The notes: generated by a model not told the origin, from the letters alone. A DNA stretch of 64,000 nucleotides from Methylobacterium sp. BTF04 (GCF_010692745.1 NZ_JAAHTB010000003.1:62001-126000); one strand, 5' to 3'. Shown: positions 9,077-18,447, numbered from the stretch's first letter. Numbers and translations: made by a program.

Positions 9077-9586
9077 TTACGGGGCCGGCGCCATCGGCTG
9101 GTTCGGGTCGGTGAGCTGGATCGTCCAGCTCTTCTGTTCGCCGGTATCGACCTCGTAGAAGCCGTTGCGGTCGAAGCCGCGGGCGAGGCAATCCTCGACG
9201 CCGCGAATCGTGAATTCGCGATCCTTGGTGCACATCAGCGAGCGGCCGCTCCACTCGCCGCCGCGCGTGTAGTCGACGGCGAAGACGTAATAGAACCGCG
9301 CGGCGAGCGCGCCCTTCAGCAGGGTCTCGCAGGCCTTGGGCGCCACGTCCCACCAGCCCTCCGTCACCCAGCCCTGCGTGTCGCGGTAGCCAAGGGCGAT
9401 GCCGACCTTGCTCGGGGTGAGATTGCACATCCGCAGGTCGGCGCGGGCCGGGGATGCGGCGAGGAGGAGGGCACCGAACAGCGACGCCGCCAGAACCCTC
9501 GCCCCGATGCGGGGAAGGGTGCCTGCGGAGCACGCGGGAGAGGGAGCAGAGCCGTGCGGCCCGCGACTCAGTGTTTCAACCGACAA
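9077..9586 (-). CDS. DUF1036 secreted protein (start unclear)
   Basis: Mature sequence ADLRMCNLTPSKVGIALGYRDTQGWVTEGWWDVAPKACETLLKG...FVVDY-like...GGEWSG...CTKDREFTIRG...CLARGFDRNGFYEVDTGEQKSWTIQLTDP is a full DUF1036 domain, a small exported beta-rich domain of unknown function common beside pyk in Rhizobiales. The signal peptide core VLAASLFGALLLAASPARA is visible, but no ATG or GTG precedes it in frame; the first plausible codon is a TTG at 9586 which overlaps the end of the glycerate kinase gene. A palindromic repeat lies exactly across the expected start region, so the true start may have been displaced or lost. Function unknown. Confidence 0.75.
   Translation of the reverse strand: MSVETLSRGPHGSAPSPACSAGTLPRIGARVLAASLFGALLLAASPARADLRMCNLTPSKVGIALGYRDTQGWVTEGWWDVAPKACETLLKGALAARFYYVFAVDYTRGGEWSGRSLMCTKDREFTIRGVEDCLARGFDRNGFYEVDTGEQKSWTIQLTDPNQPMAPAP
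9495..9548. repeat. Extragenic palindromic repeat across the 5' end of the DUF1036 gene
   Basis: CCTCGCCCCG...CGGGGAAGGG and CGCGGGAGAGGG blocks, related to the palindromes near 3539 and 49086. It occupies the space between the end of the glycerate kinase gene and the signal peptide of the DUF1036 gene. Confidence 0.5.
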
Positions 9587-10883
9587 GGATGATCCGGCAA
9601 TCGTTGACATTGGTGCGGGTGGGACCCGGTTGGACGAGATCGCCGATCGTGTCGAAGAACTTCGTCGAATCGTTGTCGAGGAGCATCGCGGCCGGGTCGA
9701 GACCGGCCGCGCGCGCCCGCGCCAGGGTGGTGGGGTCGACGAGGCCGCCGGCCGGGTCGGTGGCCTCGCCACGTCCGCCATCGGTGCCGTCGGTATCGGC
9801 GGCGATGCCGAAGATCGTCTCGGCGCCGTCGAGGGCGATGGCCAGCGCCAGGGCGTATTCCTGGTTCGGACCGCCATGGCCCTCGCCCTTGATCGTCACG
9901 GTGAGTTCGCCGCCGGAGATGATCGCGACCTTGCGGCCGGCCGCCGCCATGTCGAGGGCGAGGCGGGCATGCTCGGCGGCGACCTCGCGGGCCTCGCCTT
10001 CCACATCGGGGCCGAGCATCACCGGCTCGTAGCCGGCACGGATCGCGGCGGCGGAGGCCGCCTCGAGCGCGTCGATGGGCCGGGCGATGATGCGGTACTC
10101 GGCCCGCGCGAAGGACGGGTCACCGGCCTTCGGCGTCTCGTTGGCGGGGTCGTTCAGCAGCGCCTTGGCGGTCTCGGGCAGCGGAATGCCGCGGCGCTCG
10201 CAGATCGCGCGGGCATCGGCCAGGGTCGAGGGATCGGGCACGGTGGGGCCCGAGGCGATCACCGCCGGATCGTCGTGCGGCACGTCGGAGATCGCCAGGG
10301 TGAGGATCGAGCGGGCGTTGCGCGCCATCATGGCCAGGCGGCCGCCCTTGATCCGCGACAGGTGCTTGCGCACGCAGTTGATCTCGTCGATGGGCGCGCC
10401 GGAGCGCAGCAGCGCCTTGGTGATCGCCTGCTTCTCGGTGAGCGTGAGATCGCCGGCGGGGGCGATCCAGTTGGCCGAACCGCCGCCGGAGAGCAGCACC
10501 AGCACGTCGTCGTCCGGCCCGGCATCGGCGGCGATGCGCAGGGCGTCGGTGGTGGCGTCGATACCGGCCTGATCCGGCACCGGATGGCCGGCCTCGACCA
10601 TGCGGATCATCGGCGCCTCCTCGCCGTAGCCGTGGCGCGCCACCGCGAGCCCGACGATGCGGCTCGGATCGACCCCATGCTCCTCCCGGTAGAACCGGCT
10701 CGCCACGGCGGCCATCGAACCGCCGGCCTTGCCCGCGCCGAGGATGATCAGCCGGCCCTGGCCCGGGGCGGGCAGGTGCGGCACGAGGCAGCGCGACGGG
10801 TGCGCGGCGGCGATGGCCTCGTCAAGGAATCCGAGCAGGAGCGTGCGGGAGGCGGCGTAGTCGGCGGGGGAGGGCGCGGTCAT
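9576..10883 (-). CDS. ttuD: Glycerate kinase / MOFRL family (TtuD-like)
   Basis: Encodes 435 residues. Members phosphorylate D-glycerate to 2-phosphoglycerate (GckA of the methylotroph serine cycle and TtuD of tartrate degradation belong here). Visible: LIILGAGKAGGSMAAVASRFY, VLLSGGGSANWIAP (glycine-rich phosphate loop), INCVRKHLSRIKGGRLA, LAISDVPHDDPAVIASGPTVPD in the N-terminal domain, and the MOFRL domain with ISGGELTVTIKGEGHGGPNQEYALALA and AADTDGTDG. The start is MTAPSPADY; farther upstream the frame is not conserved-looking. With pyk it would move carbon from glycerate to pyruvate, in line with their usual linkage. The stop overlaps the DUF1036 candidate start. Confidence 0.93.
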   Translation of the reverse strand: MTAPSPADYAASRTLLLGFLDEAIAAAHPSRCLVPHLPAPGQGRLIILGAGKAGGSMAAVASRFYREEHGVDPSRIVGLAVARHGYGEEAPMIRMVEAGHPVPDQAGIDATTDALRIAADAGPDDDVLVLLSGGGSANWIAPAGDLTLTEKQAITKALLRSGAPIDEINCVRKHLSRIKGGRLAMMARNARSILTLAISDVPHDDPAVIASGPTVPDPSTLADARAICERRGIPLPETAKALLNDPANETPKAGDPSFARAEYRIIARPIDALEAASAAAIRAGYEPVMLGPDVEGEAREVAAEHARLALDMAAAGRKVAIISGGELTVTIKGEGHGGPNQEYALALAIALDGAETIFGIAADTDGTDGGRGEATDPAGGLVDPTTLARARAAGLDPAAMLLDNDSTKFFDTIGDLVQPGPTRTNVNDCRIILVG

Positions 10884-11141
10884 GGCGTGTCCGTGTATCT
10901 CGCGGGTCCGTGGATCTCGTAGGTCGATCGATGCCGCCCGGTGGTTTGCCACCGATTGTTGCCGTCGCGGCGCGATCCGCGATACGTGCTGTGCCCGACG
11001 CCCGCCGTTGCGGCAAGCGTCGCACCTCTCAACAAGCGTCGCACCTCTCAATAAGCGCCGCAGTCCCGCCACGCACCCATGCGCAGGGAGCGGCCGGGGC
11101 CTTGCATCGCCGCCCCACGCCCGAATCGGATCAGCGAGCCC

Positions 11142-11885
11142 ATGCCGCCACCTCATCCCGTCGAGACCGTGCCGGGCGATCCCGCCCGCGGCCTGCTGCT
11201 GATCTGCGAGCACGCCGCCAACCACGTGCCGGAGGATCTCGCCCAGCTCGGGATGCCGGAGCACGAATTCGCGCGCCACATCGCCTACGATATCGGCGCC
11301 GCGGAGGTGACCCGGCTGCTTGCCGCCCATCTGAACGCGCCGGCGATCCTCACCCGGTTCTCGCGCCTGATCATCGATCCGAACCGCGGCCGCGACGACC
11401 CGACCCTGGTGATGCGCCTCTCCGACGGCGCCATCGTGCCCGGCAACGCCCGCATCGACGCGGCGGGCAAGCAGGAGCGGATCCGCCGGTTCTACGCTCC
11501 CTTCGACGCGGCCGTGGACGCCCATGTGGAGGCCGCGATGGCCACCGGCGTGGCGCCGGCCATCGTGACCATCCACAGCTTCACGCCGTTCTGGCGCTCG
11601 GTGCCGCGGCCCTGGCACGTCGGCATCCTGTGGGACCGGGACGACCGCATGAGCGTGCCGTTGATTGCCGGCCTGCGCGCCGATCCGGCCGACCTCACGG
11701 TGGGCGACAACGCGCCCTATGGCGGCGGCCTGCCCGGCGATACCATCGACCGGCACGCGCTGGCCCGTGGCCTGCCCAACGCCCTGGTGGAGATCCGCCA
11801 GGACCTCATCGCCGCGGAAGCCGGCCAGAGCGAATGGGCGGCCCGCTTCGCGCGACTCCTGGCGCCGCTGCTGCCGCCGGCTTGA
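11142..11885 (+). CDS. N-formylglutamate amidohydrolase family protein
   Basis: Encodes 247 residues. Family members hydrolyse N-formyl amino acids with a bound metal. Signatures: LLICEHAANHVP (metal-binding H/E region), ARHIAYDIGA, LTRFSRLIIDPNRG, IVTIHSFTPFW, HVGILWDRD, VGDNAPYGGG and a C-terminal ALVEIRQDLI. The family length is about 250, so this is complete. It begins the rightward cluster NFGA - DUF1244 - GapR, conserved near pyk in Rhizobiales, diverging from ttuD. It is not next to histidine-degradation genes, so the exact substrate is unknown. Confidence 0.9.
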   Translation: MPPPHPVETVPGDPARGLLLICEHAANHVPEDLAQLGMPEHEFARHIAYDIGAAEVTRLLAAHLNAPAILTRFSRLIIDPNRGRDDPTLVMRLSDGAIVPGNARIDAAGKQERIRRFYAPFDAAVDAHVEAAMATGVAPAIVTIHSFTPFWRSVPRPWHVGILWDRDDRMSVPLIAGLRADPADLTVGDNAPYGGGLPGDTIDRHALARGLPNALVEIRQDLIAAEAGQSEWAARFARLLAPLLPPA

Positions 11886-11932
11886 CGGATGCGCGACGCG
11901 GGCCGACCTCTCCGGCGACAGGAGAGGCTTCC

Positions 11933-12241
11933 ATGACCGAAATCGAGACCACCACCCGCACCGAACTCGAGGCGGCCGTCTTCCGCCGTCTCGTGGCTCA
12001 CCTTCAGGCACGCACCGACGTCCAGAACATCGACCTGATGACGATGGCCGGGTTCTGTCGCAACTGCCTGTCGAACTGGCTCAAGGACGCGGCCGACGCG
12101 GCGGGCGTCGCGCTCACAAAGGACGAAAGCCGCGAGGAGGTGTACGGTATGCCCTATGCCGAGTGGAAACGGCTGCACCAGACCGAAGCGACGCCCGAGC
12201 AACAGACGGCCTTCACGACGGCGGCGGCCGATCCGCATTGA
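11933..12241 (+). CDS. DUF1244 family protein
   Basis: Encodes 102 residues with the conserved block VFRRLVAHLQARTDVQNIDLMTMAGFCRNCLSNWL (paired cysteines CRNC) and EVYGMPYAEWKRLHQTEA typical of DUF1244. It is probably a small cytosolic helical protein; the biochemical role is unknown. A strong ribosome-binding site AGGAGAGG lies seven bases before the ATG. The gene follows the amidohydrolase by 47 bp and is likely in the same transcript. Confidence 0.9.
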   Translation: MTEIETTTRTELEAAVFRRLVAHLQARTDVQNIDLMTMAGFCRNCLSNWLKDAADAAGVALTKDESREEVYGMPYAEWKRLHQTEATPEQQTAFTTAAADPH

Positions 12242-12438
12242 GGCATCGGCGTCGATGAAATAGGCCCGGTTTCCGGCAGAATCCGACGTGGGAACAACGA
12301 CTTACCGCGTCGAGCCGGCGACCGCACCCGGTTCGACGCCGTAAGGACCCGGTAAGCTTGACGGCTTATCGAAGCGGTTCCGGCGCATGCGAGCAATTTC
12401 GCGATGCGCCCCCTCGTATCAGGGACTTTGAGACGATC

Positions 12439-12705
12439 ATGGCCGCATCCGCCGCACCCGCCGTCGACGCCTCCTCGGTTGCCGCCGACCAGCTCAAGAG
12501 CTTCATCGAGCGCATCGAGCGCCTCGAAGAGGAGAAGGCCGGCCTCGCCTCCGACATCAAGGACGTCTACGCCGAGGCCAAGGGCACCGGCTTCGATGTG
12601 AAGGCCCTGCGCAAGATCGTCTCCCTGCGCAAGAAGGACCATGCCGAGCGCCAGGAGGAGGAAGCCATCCTCGAACTCTACATGCAGGCGCTCGGGATGC
12701 TGTAG
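12439..12705 (+). CDS. gapR: GapR family nucleoid-associated protein (DUF2312)
   Basis: Encodes 88 residues: [73 protein letters not shown]. This is the full DUF2312 domain; the Caulobacter member GapR binds overtwisted DNA ahead of replication and transcription and assists topoisomerases. The N-terminal coiled-coil and the basic [14 protein letters not shown] helix that contacts DNA are both present. The gene closes the conserved cluster. A 195-bp gap containing an AT-richer stretch and the phrase GACGGCTTATCG precedes it; no clear terminator was found. Confidence 0.93.
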   Translation: MAASAAPAVDASSVAADQLKSFIERIERLEEEKAGLASDIKDVYAEAKGTGFDVKALRKIVSLRKKDHAERQEEEAILELYMQALGML

Positions 12706-12872
12706 GCCGAATCGGTCACAGCGATCGCGACCGGCTTCATCCTAGTAGGGGCAGACGGGGGTCCGTCTCGATGGCAGATCGGGCCCGCCATGCCGGAGCC
12801 GAGCCGGTGAATCCGGCACGGTGGCCGGGTGCAGGAGAGACTGAAGCCCTCGAAAGGGCCTGCGTCCCGGGC

Positions 12873-13031
12873 TTAGCGGAACAGCGGCAGCGACGCGCCG
12901 ATCGGGATCAGCCCGGCCAGAATCAGGAAACCGGCGATCCGTTCGAGAACCGCGCCGCGGTGCGGATAGCGGCGCGCGACGTCGACCAGAACAACGCTTC
13001 CGACCAGACACGTAACGCTGAAGACGAACAT
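12873..13031 (-). CDS. Small two-helix membrane protein
   Basis: Encodes 52 residues: MFVFSVTCLVGSVVLVDVARRY, a basic loop PHRGAVLERIA, and GFLILAGLIPIGASLPLFR. Two transmembrane helices with a positive-inside loop are visible. GGAG lies about ten bases before the ATG. Family unknown; the balanced topology and RBS support a real gene, but it is short. Confidence 0.5.
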   Translation of the reverse strand: MFVFSVTCLVGSVVLVDVARRYPHRGAVLERIAGFLILAGLIPIGASLPLFR

Positions 13032-13406
13032 CGCAGGCGCTCCAGAGCCTTTGCGGATTTTCGGCCTGAATCCGTGACAGACGCGACGATACCCGTCCTC
13101 CCTCATTTGCAGGACATTGAATATGCTCTTGACTACGCAGCGTCAGGCTTATCGGAACACAAAATAGAGCGTTGATTCGGCCCCGCTTCGCGGCTTGAGC
13201 GAATATCCATCCAATAAATTGGTGTCTCGAAAAATCCCCGCCACCGCACGATAATTACAGAATCAGTCCGGTACCGGTCCAATTCCATTCCAATGGATCT
13301 TGAGCGTACGGCTCAGGTATGCTCCATTTGCGGGTGTCGACTGGGGCCCGCGCATGATCCGTCACGGTTACACGCCATCCGCACTGCAAAGCCGCCGTCG
13401 CGTGCG
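13032..13406. other. 375-bp intergenic region, AT-richer
   Basis: Divergent spacer between the small membrane protein and the LuxR-type regulator. It is clearly less GC-rich than its surroundings around 13110-13270, as expected of a promoter region, and a frame open back to 13293 could extend the regulator by 38 residues. No RNA gene or repeat was recognised. Confidence 0.4.
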
Positions 13407-14531
13407 ATGGACATGAGCGGCCTCCGCGAAGATCGGCTGGCCGCCGTCATCGACCGTTTCTACGAGACGGCGACGCAGCCCGAACTGTGGCGGGTGGTGC
13501 TGGCGGAATATGCCGACGCCCTGGGGGCCGATGGTGCCGTGCTGTTGCCGGGGCCAGCGGCACCGATGATGCCGAACTGCACCGCGTCGCTGGACGAACT
13601 CCTGGAGACCGGAATGCGCGAGCACTGGCTCGCGGACAATCCGCGACTGGTCCGCGGAATGCGGGCGCTCACCGACACGCGCCGCGTGGTGACCGAATCA
13701 GAGATCTTCACCCCCGACGAACTCGACCACCTTCCGTTCAACGCCGACTTCATCGGACATTTCGGCTACCGCTGGTTTGCCGGCATCTATCTCGTGCCGG
13801 CCGGCGGGCAGAGCATTCTGCTCTCGGCCGAGCGCAGCCGCCACCGGGAGAGGTTCTCGCGCCGCGAAATCGAGAGCATCGAGCGGGCGATCCCCCATCT
13901 CCAGCGCGCCGGACAGATGGCGCTGCGGCTGGCCGAAGCGCGCGCCGACGGCGCGCTGGACGCCTTCGACATGATGCGCTGCGGCGGGATGCTGCTGGAC
14001 GCGACGGGGTCGGTCCTGCGGATGAACGCACGGGCCCGCGACCATCTCGGCCACGGGCTGACGGTGCTGAAGGGAACCATCTTCACCCAGCACGGGCCGA
14101 CCAACGCCGCACTGGGCAAGCTGATCGGCAGCGTCCTCCACCACGGGCCGCCGAGCGCCGCGCCGCCGCGGCAGGCCGTCGCCATCCCCCGTCCGGACGG
14201 ACCGCCCCTGGTGGTCCACGCCGCCCCGCTCCCGGCGGTGACCCACGACGTGTTCCAGCGGGCTCGGGCCATGCTGATGGTGATCGACCCCACCGACGAG
14301 GTGGCGCCCAGCGGCGCGCTGATGCGCCAGGCCTATGGCCTCACCGCTGCCGAAGCGCGCCTGACCGATGCGCTCGCGCTCGGATGCGACCTCGTCGAAA
14401 TCGCGGATGCGCACGGGGTGACGGTGGCGACCCTGCGCAGCCAGCTCAAGGCGGTGTTTTCCAAGACCGGCACCAACCGTCAGGTCCAGCTCGTCAATCT
14501 GATCGGACGGATGTCCGGCAGGCTGCTGTAG
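13407..14531 (+). CDS. LuxR-type transcriptional regulator with N-terminal sensor region
   Basis: Encodes 374 residues from MDMSGLREDRLAAVIDRFYETA. The N-terminal ~170 residues resemble a GAF-like sensor fold, followed by a PAS-like segment (GGMLLDATGSVLRMNARARDHLG). The C-terminal LTAAEARLTDALALGCDLVEIADAHGVTVATLRSQLKAVFSKTGTNRQVQLVNLI matches a LuxR/GerE helix-turn-helix, with HGVTVATLRSQLKAVFSKTG as the recognition region. No phosphoacceptor domain is seen. Ligand and targets are unknown. The start is uncertain because neither candidate has a good ribosome-binding site. Confidence 0.8.
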   Translation: MDMSGLREDRLAAVIDRFYETATQPELWRVVLAEYADALGADGAVLLPGPAAPMMPNCTASLDELLETGMREHWLADNPRLVRGMRALTDTRRVVTESEIFTPDELDHLPFNADFIGHFGYRWFAGIYLVPAGGQSILLSAERSRHRERFSRREIESIERAIPHLQRAGQMALRLAEARADGALDAFDMMRCGGMLLDATGSVLRMNARARDHLGHGLTVLKGTIFTQHGPTNAALGKLIGSVLHHGPPSAAPPRQAVAIPRPDGPPLVVHAAPLPAVTHDVFQRARAMLMVIDPTDEVAPSGALMRQAYGLTAAEARLTDALALGCDLVEIADAHGVTVATLRSQLKAVFSKTGTNRQVQLVNLIGRMSGRLL

Positions 14532-14546
14532 GGCGCCTGCGCGTCT

Positions 14547-16040
14547 TCAGCGACTGCCCGGAACCGGACGCGTGGCCGATCCCGAGAAGCGGGCGGCGGT
14601 GAGATCGTCGCCGGACGCTCGCATGGTGAAGCGGGTGGCGACGGCGGCGGCCGGCTGCGCGACGAGGCCAGCGGGCGCACCATCGGACTTGGCACGGGCC
14701 ACGGCGACACGCACCGGCGCGGCGCGACTCGCCGGCTCGGGATCGCCCTGGGCCGCGGCGGCGAACAGGGCACGCAGCTGCGTGCGCGAATCGGCATTGG
14801 CCGGGATCAGGCGCGCTGCAGCCACCGCGGCGGGGGCGAGATTGGCCATGCCGGCGGTACCGAGGCTCGCCAACTGGATCGGCGGGCGCACCGGCGGCAG
14901 CGGCATCGACAGGGCGGCCGCGATGGCGGCGAATTCCGACGGACGCCGCGGCGGCATCGGAACCACGGTGTGGAGGGATTCGACGGCGGGCGCAGCGATC
15001 TGCGTCTCGGTGGTCGGCGTCTCGGCGGTCGGCGTCTCGGCGGTCAGAAGACTTTTCGCATCGCGACCGTCGCGGCGCAGCAGCGCGGTCTTCAGAGTGT
15101 CGCTGGCGGCGGGCGCGGCGTAGGCGAGGGCGGCGCGGGCGCCGGTCTGGTCCTCGGGATCGGCGCTGGCGACCAGCACGGTCGGCTTCACGCGGGTCCT
15201 GGCCGTTGCGGCCGGGGGAGCGGCGGGCTCGCTGGACGAGCCGCCACCGAACAGGCTCGCGAAGAAGCCCTTGATGCTCGGGCCGTCATCCTCGTCCATC
15301 TGGGCGACCTGGGTGATCCCCAGAACCGTGCCGCCACGGGCCAGAACCTCGGCACGGGCCTGCTCGTAGCCGGGCAGCGGCCGGTTGTCGGAGGGCAGGT
15401 GGACGGTCTTGCCGTCGGGGAACAGGCGGGCGAGCTGCTCGTGGGTCATGCGGGGCCAGGAGCGCACCGAGCCGACGTCGAGGTGAACGAAGGGCGAGCC
15501 GGCCCGCGGATACCAGCCGACGCCGCCGCGCTGCATCTGCATGCCGACGGCCCGGATCTGGTCGATGGACACGTCGGGCAGATAGAAATCCATCGCCTTG
15601 CCGAGCATGTGCTGGCTGTATTCGGCCACCATCTTGGAGCGGCGGCGCAGCATCGCGTTGGTGCCGGGCGAGCGATAGGCCGAGACCACGGTGATCGGCT
15701 CGGACGAGCCCACCGAACGGTAGGCCTCCCACACCGTATCGAACAGGCGCGGGTCCATCTTGATCGGCTCGTCGACCCGCCAATCGCGCAGGAGCCAATT
15801 GAGCTGCTCCAGGGCGGCGCGGTCGTAGCGACCATCGCGCTTGAACGTGACGGTGAGGCTCTCCTTGGTATGGCTGTGATAGATCGAGAGGGTGCGGGTG
15901 TCGCCGTTGGCCACCGCGTTCTGCGTGCCGCGGGTACCGGCGACGAGCGCGAGGGCGATGCCGGAGGCGGCGATGGCGAAGCGCCGGAGGCGCGGGCGAC
16001 GCTCGGCCGTTTTCAGCCCGTCTCGCAGCAGCTTACGCAC
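14547..16040 (-). CDS. DUF882 (MepK/YcbK-like) peptidoglycan endopeptidase
   Basis: Encodes 497 residues. A basic N-terminus and hydrophobic segment (21-36) form a signal or anchor. The catalytic domain (about 48-215) has VVSAYRSPGTNAMLRRRS, EYSQHMLGKAMDFYLPDV and SPFVHLDVGSVRSW; His144, Asp151 and His186 fit the zinc ligands of the M15-like MepK family, which cuts peptide cross-bridges. The remaining ~280 residues are a low-complexity Ala/Pro tail with short tandem repeats (TAETP three times, near 15004-15049), absent from the E. coli protein. It lies next to a large L,D-transpeptidase, the same pairing as ldtD-mepK in E. coli. Confidence 0.88.
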   Translation of the reverse strand: MRKLLRDGLKTAERRPRLRRFAIAASGIALALVAGTRGTQNAVANGDTRTLSIYHSHTKESLTVTFKRDGRYDRAALEQLNWLLRDWRVDEPIKMDPRLFDTVWEAYRSVGSSEPITVVSAYRSPGTNAMLRRRSKMVAEYSQHMLGKAMDFYLPDVSIDQIRAVGMQMQRGGVGWYPRAGSPFVHLDVGSVRSWPRMTHEQLARLFPDGKTVHLPSDNRPLPGYEQARAEVLARGGTVLGITQVAQMDEDDGPSIKGFFASLFGGGSSSEPAAPPAATARTRVKPTVLVASADPEDQTGARAALAYAAPAASDTLKTALLRRDGRDAKSLLTAETPTAETPTTETQIAAPAVESLHTVVPMPPRRPSEFAAIAAALSMPLPPVRPPIQLASLGTAGMANLAPAAVAAARLIPANADSRTQLRALFAAAAQGDPEPASRAAPVRVAVARAKSDGAPAGLVAQPAAAVATRFTMRASGDDLTAARFSGSATRPVPGSR

Positions 16041-16274
16041 GATCTCTCACCCTCTGCCAGACCGCGTGTGTGACGCGCGGATCATGGTGAACGCAAGGTT
16101 GCCGAAAACCGTAAACGTCCGGTTAGCGGGTCCTCGGCGGTTCGCCGGTTGCCGACGTTAACGGCTAGGTTTCAACCGTGGCGAAATCGTGCACGGGCGT
16201 GTGGCGCCGCACGCCGCGGATAGCGATAAACGGCCCCCGTGTCTTCCAGGCAACACCAGGGCGGTGGCAGGGTC

Positions 16275-18401
16275 CTACCACCAGCCGTTCGACGGACGGC
16301 CGGTGGGCGGTGTCCACAGGTCGGGATCGCCGAAATCCGCCGGAGGACGGGCCGCGCTGGTGCGTGCGGCCCGAACCGGGGCGGGGCTCGCGTCGGTGCG
16401 CGCCTCGCGCTGCGGCTTGCGGCGCAGTTCGGTCTCGTCCGCAGGCATCGGTTCGGCCGCATTGCGCGCGGTCGCGTTGGGCCTCGCGGTGACGGGAAGT
16501 CTCGCGGTGACGGGAAGTCTCGCGGCCGCGGAACCCGGAGCCTTGGCGCCCGGGACCTTGGCGACGAGCAGGCTGCCGGGGCTCAGCCCCAGGGCGATCT
16601 TCATGCGGGCATCGTAGCCGTAGAGATCGGGCAGGGTGCGGAAGCTGCCCGCATCGTCGACGTAGGCGGTGAAATAGGCCAGATGCACCGGCAGCTTCTC
16701 GGCGAGCCGGATCGTGCGCTCGCCCTTGCCGACGAGCTTCTTCAGCCGCTCGCTCGACCATGCATCGGGCAGCACCGCATCGGCGAAGCGAAACGGGTCG
16801 TCCACCCGCACGCAGCCATGGCTCAGCGCCCGCTTCGACCCCGCGAACAGCGAGCGGTTCGGGGTGTCGTGCAGGTAGACCGCATGGTTGTTGGGGAACA
16901 TGAACTTGATGAAGCCGAGGGCGTTGCGCTCGCCGGGCGGCTGGCGCACCGAGACGTTGCCGTTGCGGTAGACCACCTCGTAGCCGCGCCGCGCCGCATA
17001 GTTCGGGTCGCGGGCGAGCCCCGGCAGGAACTCGTTCTTCAGGATCGAGGGCGGCACGTTCCAGGACGGGTTGACGACGGCGTATTCCATCAGGCCCGAG
17101 AAGATCGGAGTCGGGCTCTCGGTCTTGCCGACGATGACGCGGGCCTCGTCGCGCGGGCGGCCGTCCCGGGTCACCCGCACCCGGAATTCGGGGATGTTGA
17201 CCATCACGTAGTCGCGCCCGAGATCGGACGGCAGCCAGCGCCAGCGCTCCATGTTGACGAGGAGGGCGGCCTCGTTCTCATCGGCGCGCGGGGCCATGTC
17301 CGGCCGGCCGAGCGCCGCCACGGTCAGGCCGGTGAGCGTCCCGGTGGCGGGCAGGCCGCGGCGGCGCTGGAACCCGGCGACCGCGGCCGAGACGCCGGCA
17401 TCATAGGCGTCCGGCTCGCCGGGAGCGCTGTCGAGGGTGCCGGCGCTGCGGCTCTCGAGGCGGAACCGCGCCCGAAGCGCCGGCACGCGGGGATCGTGCA
17501 TGCCCACCGTGAGCACCGGGCCGGACGGCAGCTGGACTGTGGGCTCGGAGGACGGCGCATGCACGCCGCGGGCGGCGGCGAGACGGGCCTTGAGGGCGAG
17601 ATAGCCGGGTTGGGCCGGGTTGTAGGATTGCAGCACGGTGCCGGCGTTGGCACCGGCCGAGGCGATGCGGCCGAGCACCACGTCGGCGGCGGGCAGGTCG
17701 AGCACCGGCGTGATCAGGCGCGAGATCGTCGACAGGTTGATGCGCCCGCCTCGGGCGTCGCGGGCATAGAGCGCGACCGCCGCCGACAGCTTCAACTCGG
17801 CCTCGGCGACATGGGCCTCGGTCAGGGCCTGCGTGCCGAGCACCGGCACCGGATAGGCGGCCGGGACCAGACCGTCCTCGCCGGCGGCGGCGAGGCGTGC
17901 GGCGGCGGCCTTGGCGGCCGGGGTATAGGCACCGTCGACGATCCAGACCGGCTTGAAGGCGCCGAGCGCATAGAAGGCCTGGATCGCCTCGCGCTCCTTG
18001 GTGGTGAGCCGGGGCAGGAGCGGAGCGGGGTCGGCGAGACGGGCCGCGATGGCGGCCCCTTGCGGATCGCTCGGGACCGGGGGCGGGGCGGGGGCTTGCA
18101 CCACCGGGGCCGGCGCAGAGCTGGGCGCGGGACTCGCAGCCGCAGCGGGGACGGAATCAGGCGCCTGAGGCGTTGCGGCGTTCGAGGGCTCGACCTTGGG
18201 AACGTCGGCGACCGCGGGTGGCGTCTTGCCAAGATCGGTCTTGCCGAGATCCGTGGTGCCGGAATCCACCGCCGTAGTGCGGACCACGGGAGCCGCCGCC
18301 CGTTCGGCGGACTTGTCCGGAACCTGGGCGTGGGCGCCATAGCCGACGCATCCCGCTAGGAGCGCGGAAACGGCGACGGAGGCGGAGCGCGTGACGCCCA
18401 T
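16275..18401 (-). CDS. L,D-transpeptidase, YcbB/LdtD type
   Basis: Encodes 708 residues; it forms 3-3 peptidoglycan cross-links in the periplasm. The N-terminus contains LLAGC, a probable lipobox, then a Pro/Ala linker with a short repeat (TTDLGKTDLGK). A scaffold and peptidoglycan-binding region precede the catalytic domain, which contains NPSWNVPPSILKNEFLP, AVYLHDTPNRSLF and SHGCVRVDDP with His528-Gly529-Cys530 as the active site. The C-terminal tail contains a duplicated 18-bp unit (RLPVTARLPVTARP, 16488-16523). The MepK-like gene lies 234 bp downstream on the same strand, so bond formation and cleavage may be coexpressed. Confidence 0.93.
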   Translation of the reverse strand: MGVTRSASVAVSALLAGCVGYGAHAQVPDKSAERAAAPVVRTTAVDSGTTDLGKTDLGKTPPAVADVPKVEPSNAATPQAPDSVPAAAASPAPSSAPAPVVQAPAPPPVPSDPQGAAIAARLADPAPLLPRLTTKEREAIQAFYALGAFKPVWIVDGAYTPAAKAAAARLAAAGEDGLVPAAYPVPVLGTQALTEAHVAEAELKLSAAVALYARDARGGRINLSTISRLITPVLDLPAADVVLGRIASAGANAGTVLQSYNPAQPGYLALKARLAAARGVHAPSSEPTVQLPSGPVLTVGMHDPRVPALRARFRLESRSAGTLDSAPGEPDAYDAGVSAAVAGFQRRRGLPATGTLTGLTVAALGRPDMAPRADENEAALLVNMERWRWLPSDLGRDYVMVNIPEFRVRVTRDGRPRDEARVIVGKTESPTPIFSGLMEYAVVNPSWNVPPSILKNEFLPGLARDPNYAARRGYEVVYRNGNVSVRQPPGERNALGFIKFMFPNNHAVYLHDTPNRSLFAGSKRALSHGCVRVDDPFRFADAVLPDAWSSERLKKLVGKGERTIRLAEKLPVHLAYFTAYVDDAGSFRTLPDLYGYDARMKIALGLSPGSLLVAKVPGAKAPGSAAARLPVTARLPVTARPNATARNAAEPMPADETELRRKPQREARTDASPAPVRAARTSAARPPADFGDPDLWTPPTGRPSNGWW

Positions 18402-18447
18402 GGGTGCAACTCCTCGGGATCGACCAGCACGGCCGACGGACTTCTAA

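Noticed and set aside
9399..10922. Long plus-strand frame opposite the glycerate kinase gene
   Set aside because: His/Arg/Gly-rich translation typical of the antisense of a GC-rich gene; the minus-strand protein has clear family motifs.
13293..13406. N-terminal extension of the LuxR-type regulator with CSICGC
   Set aside because: AT-rich promoter-like sequence, no ribosome-binding site, and no similarity to the domain start; kept as a possibility only.
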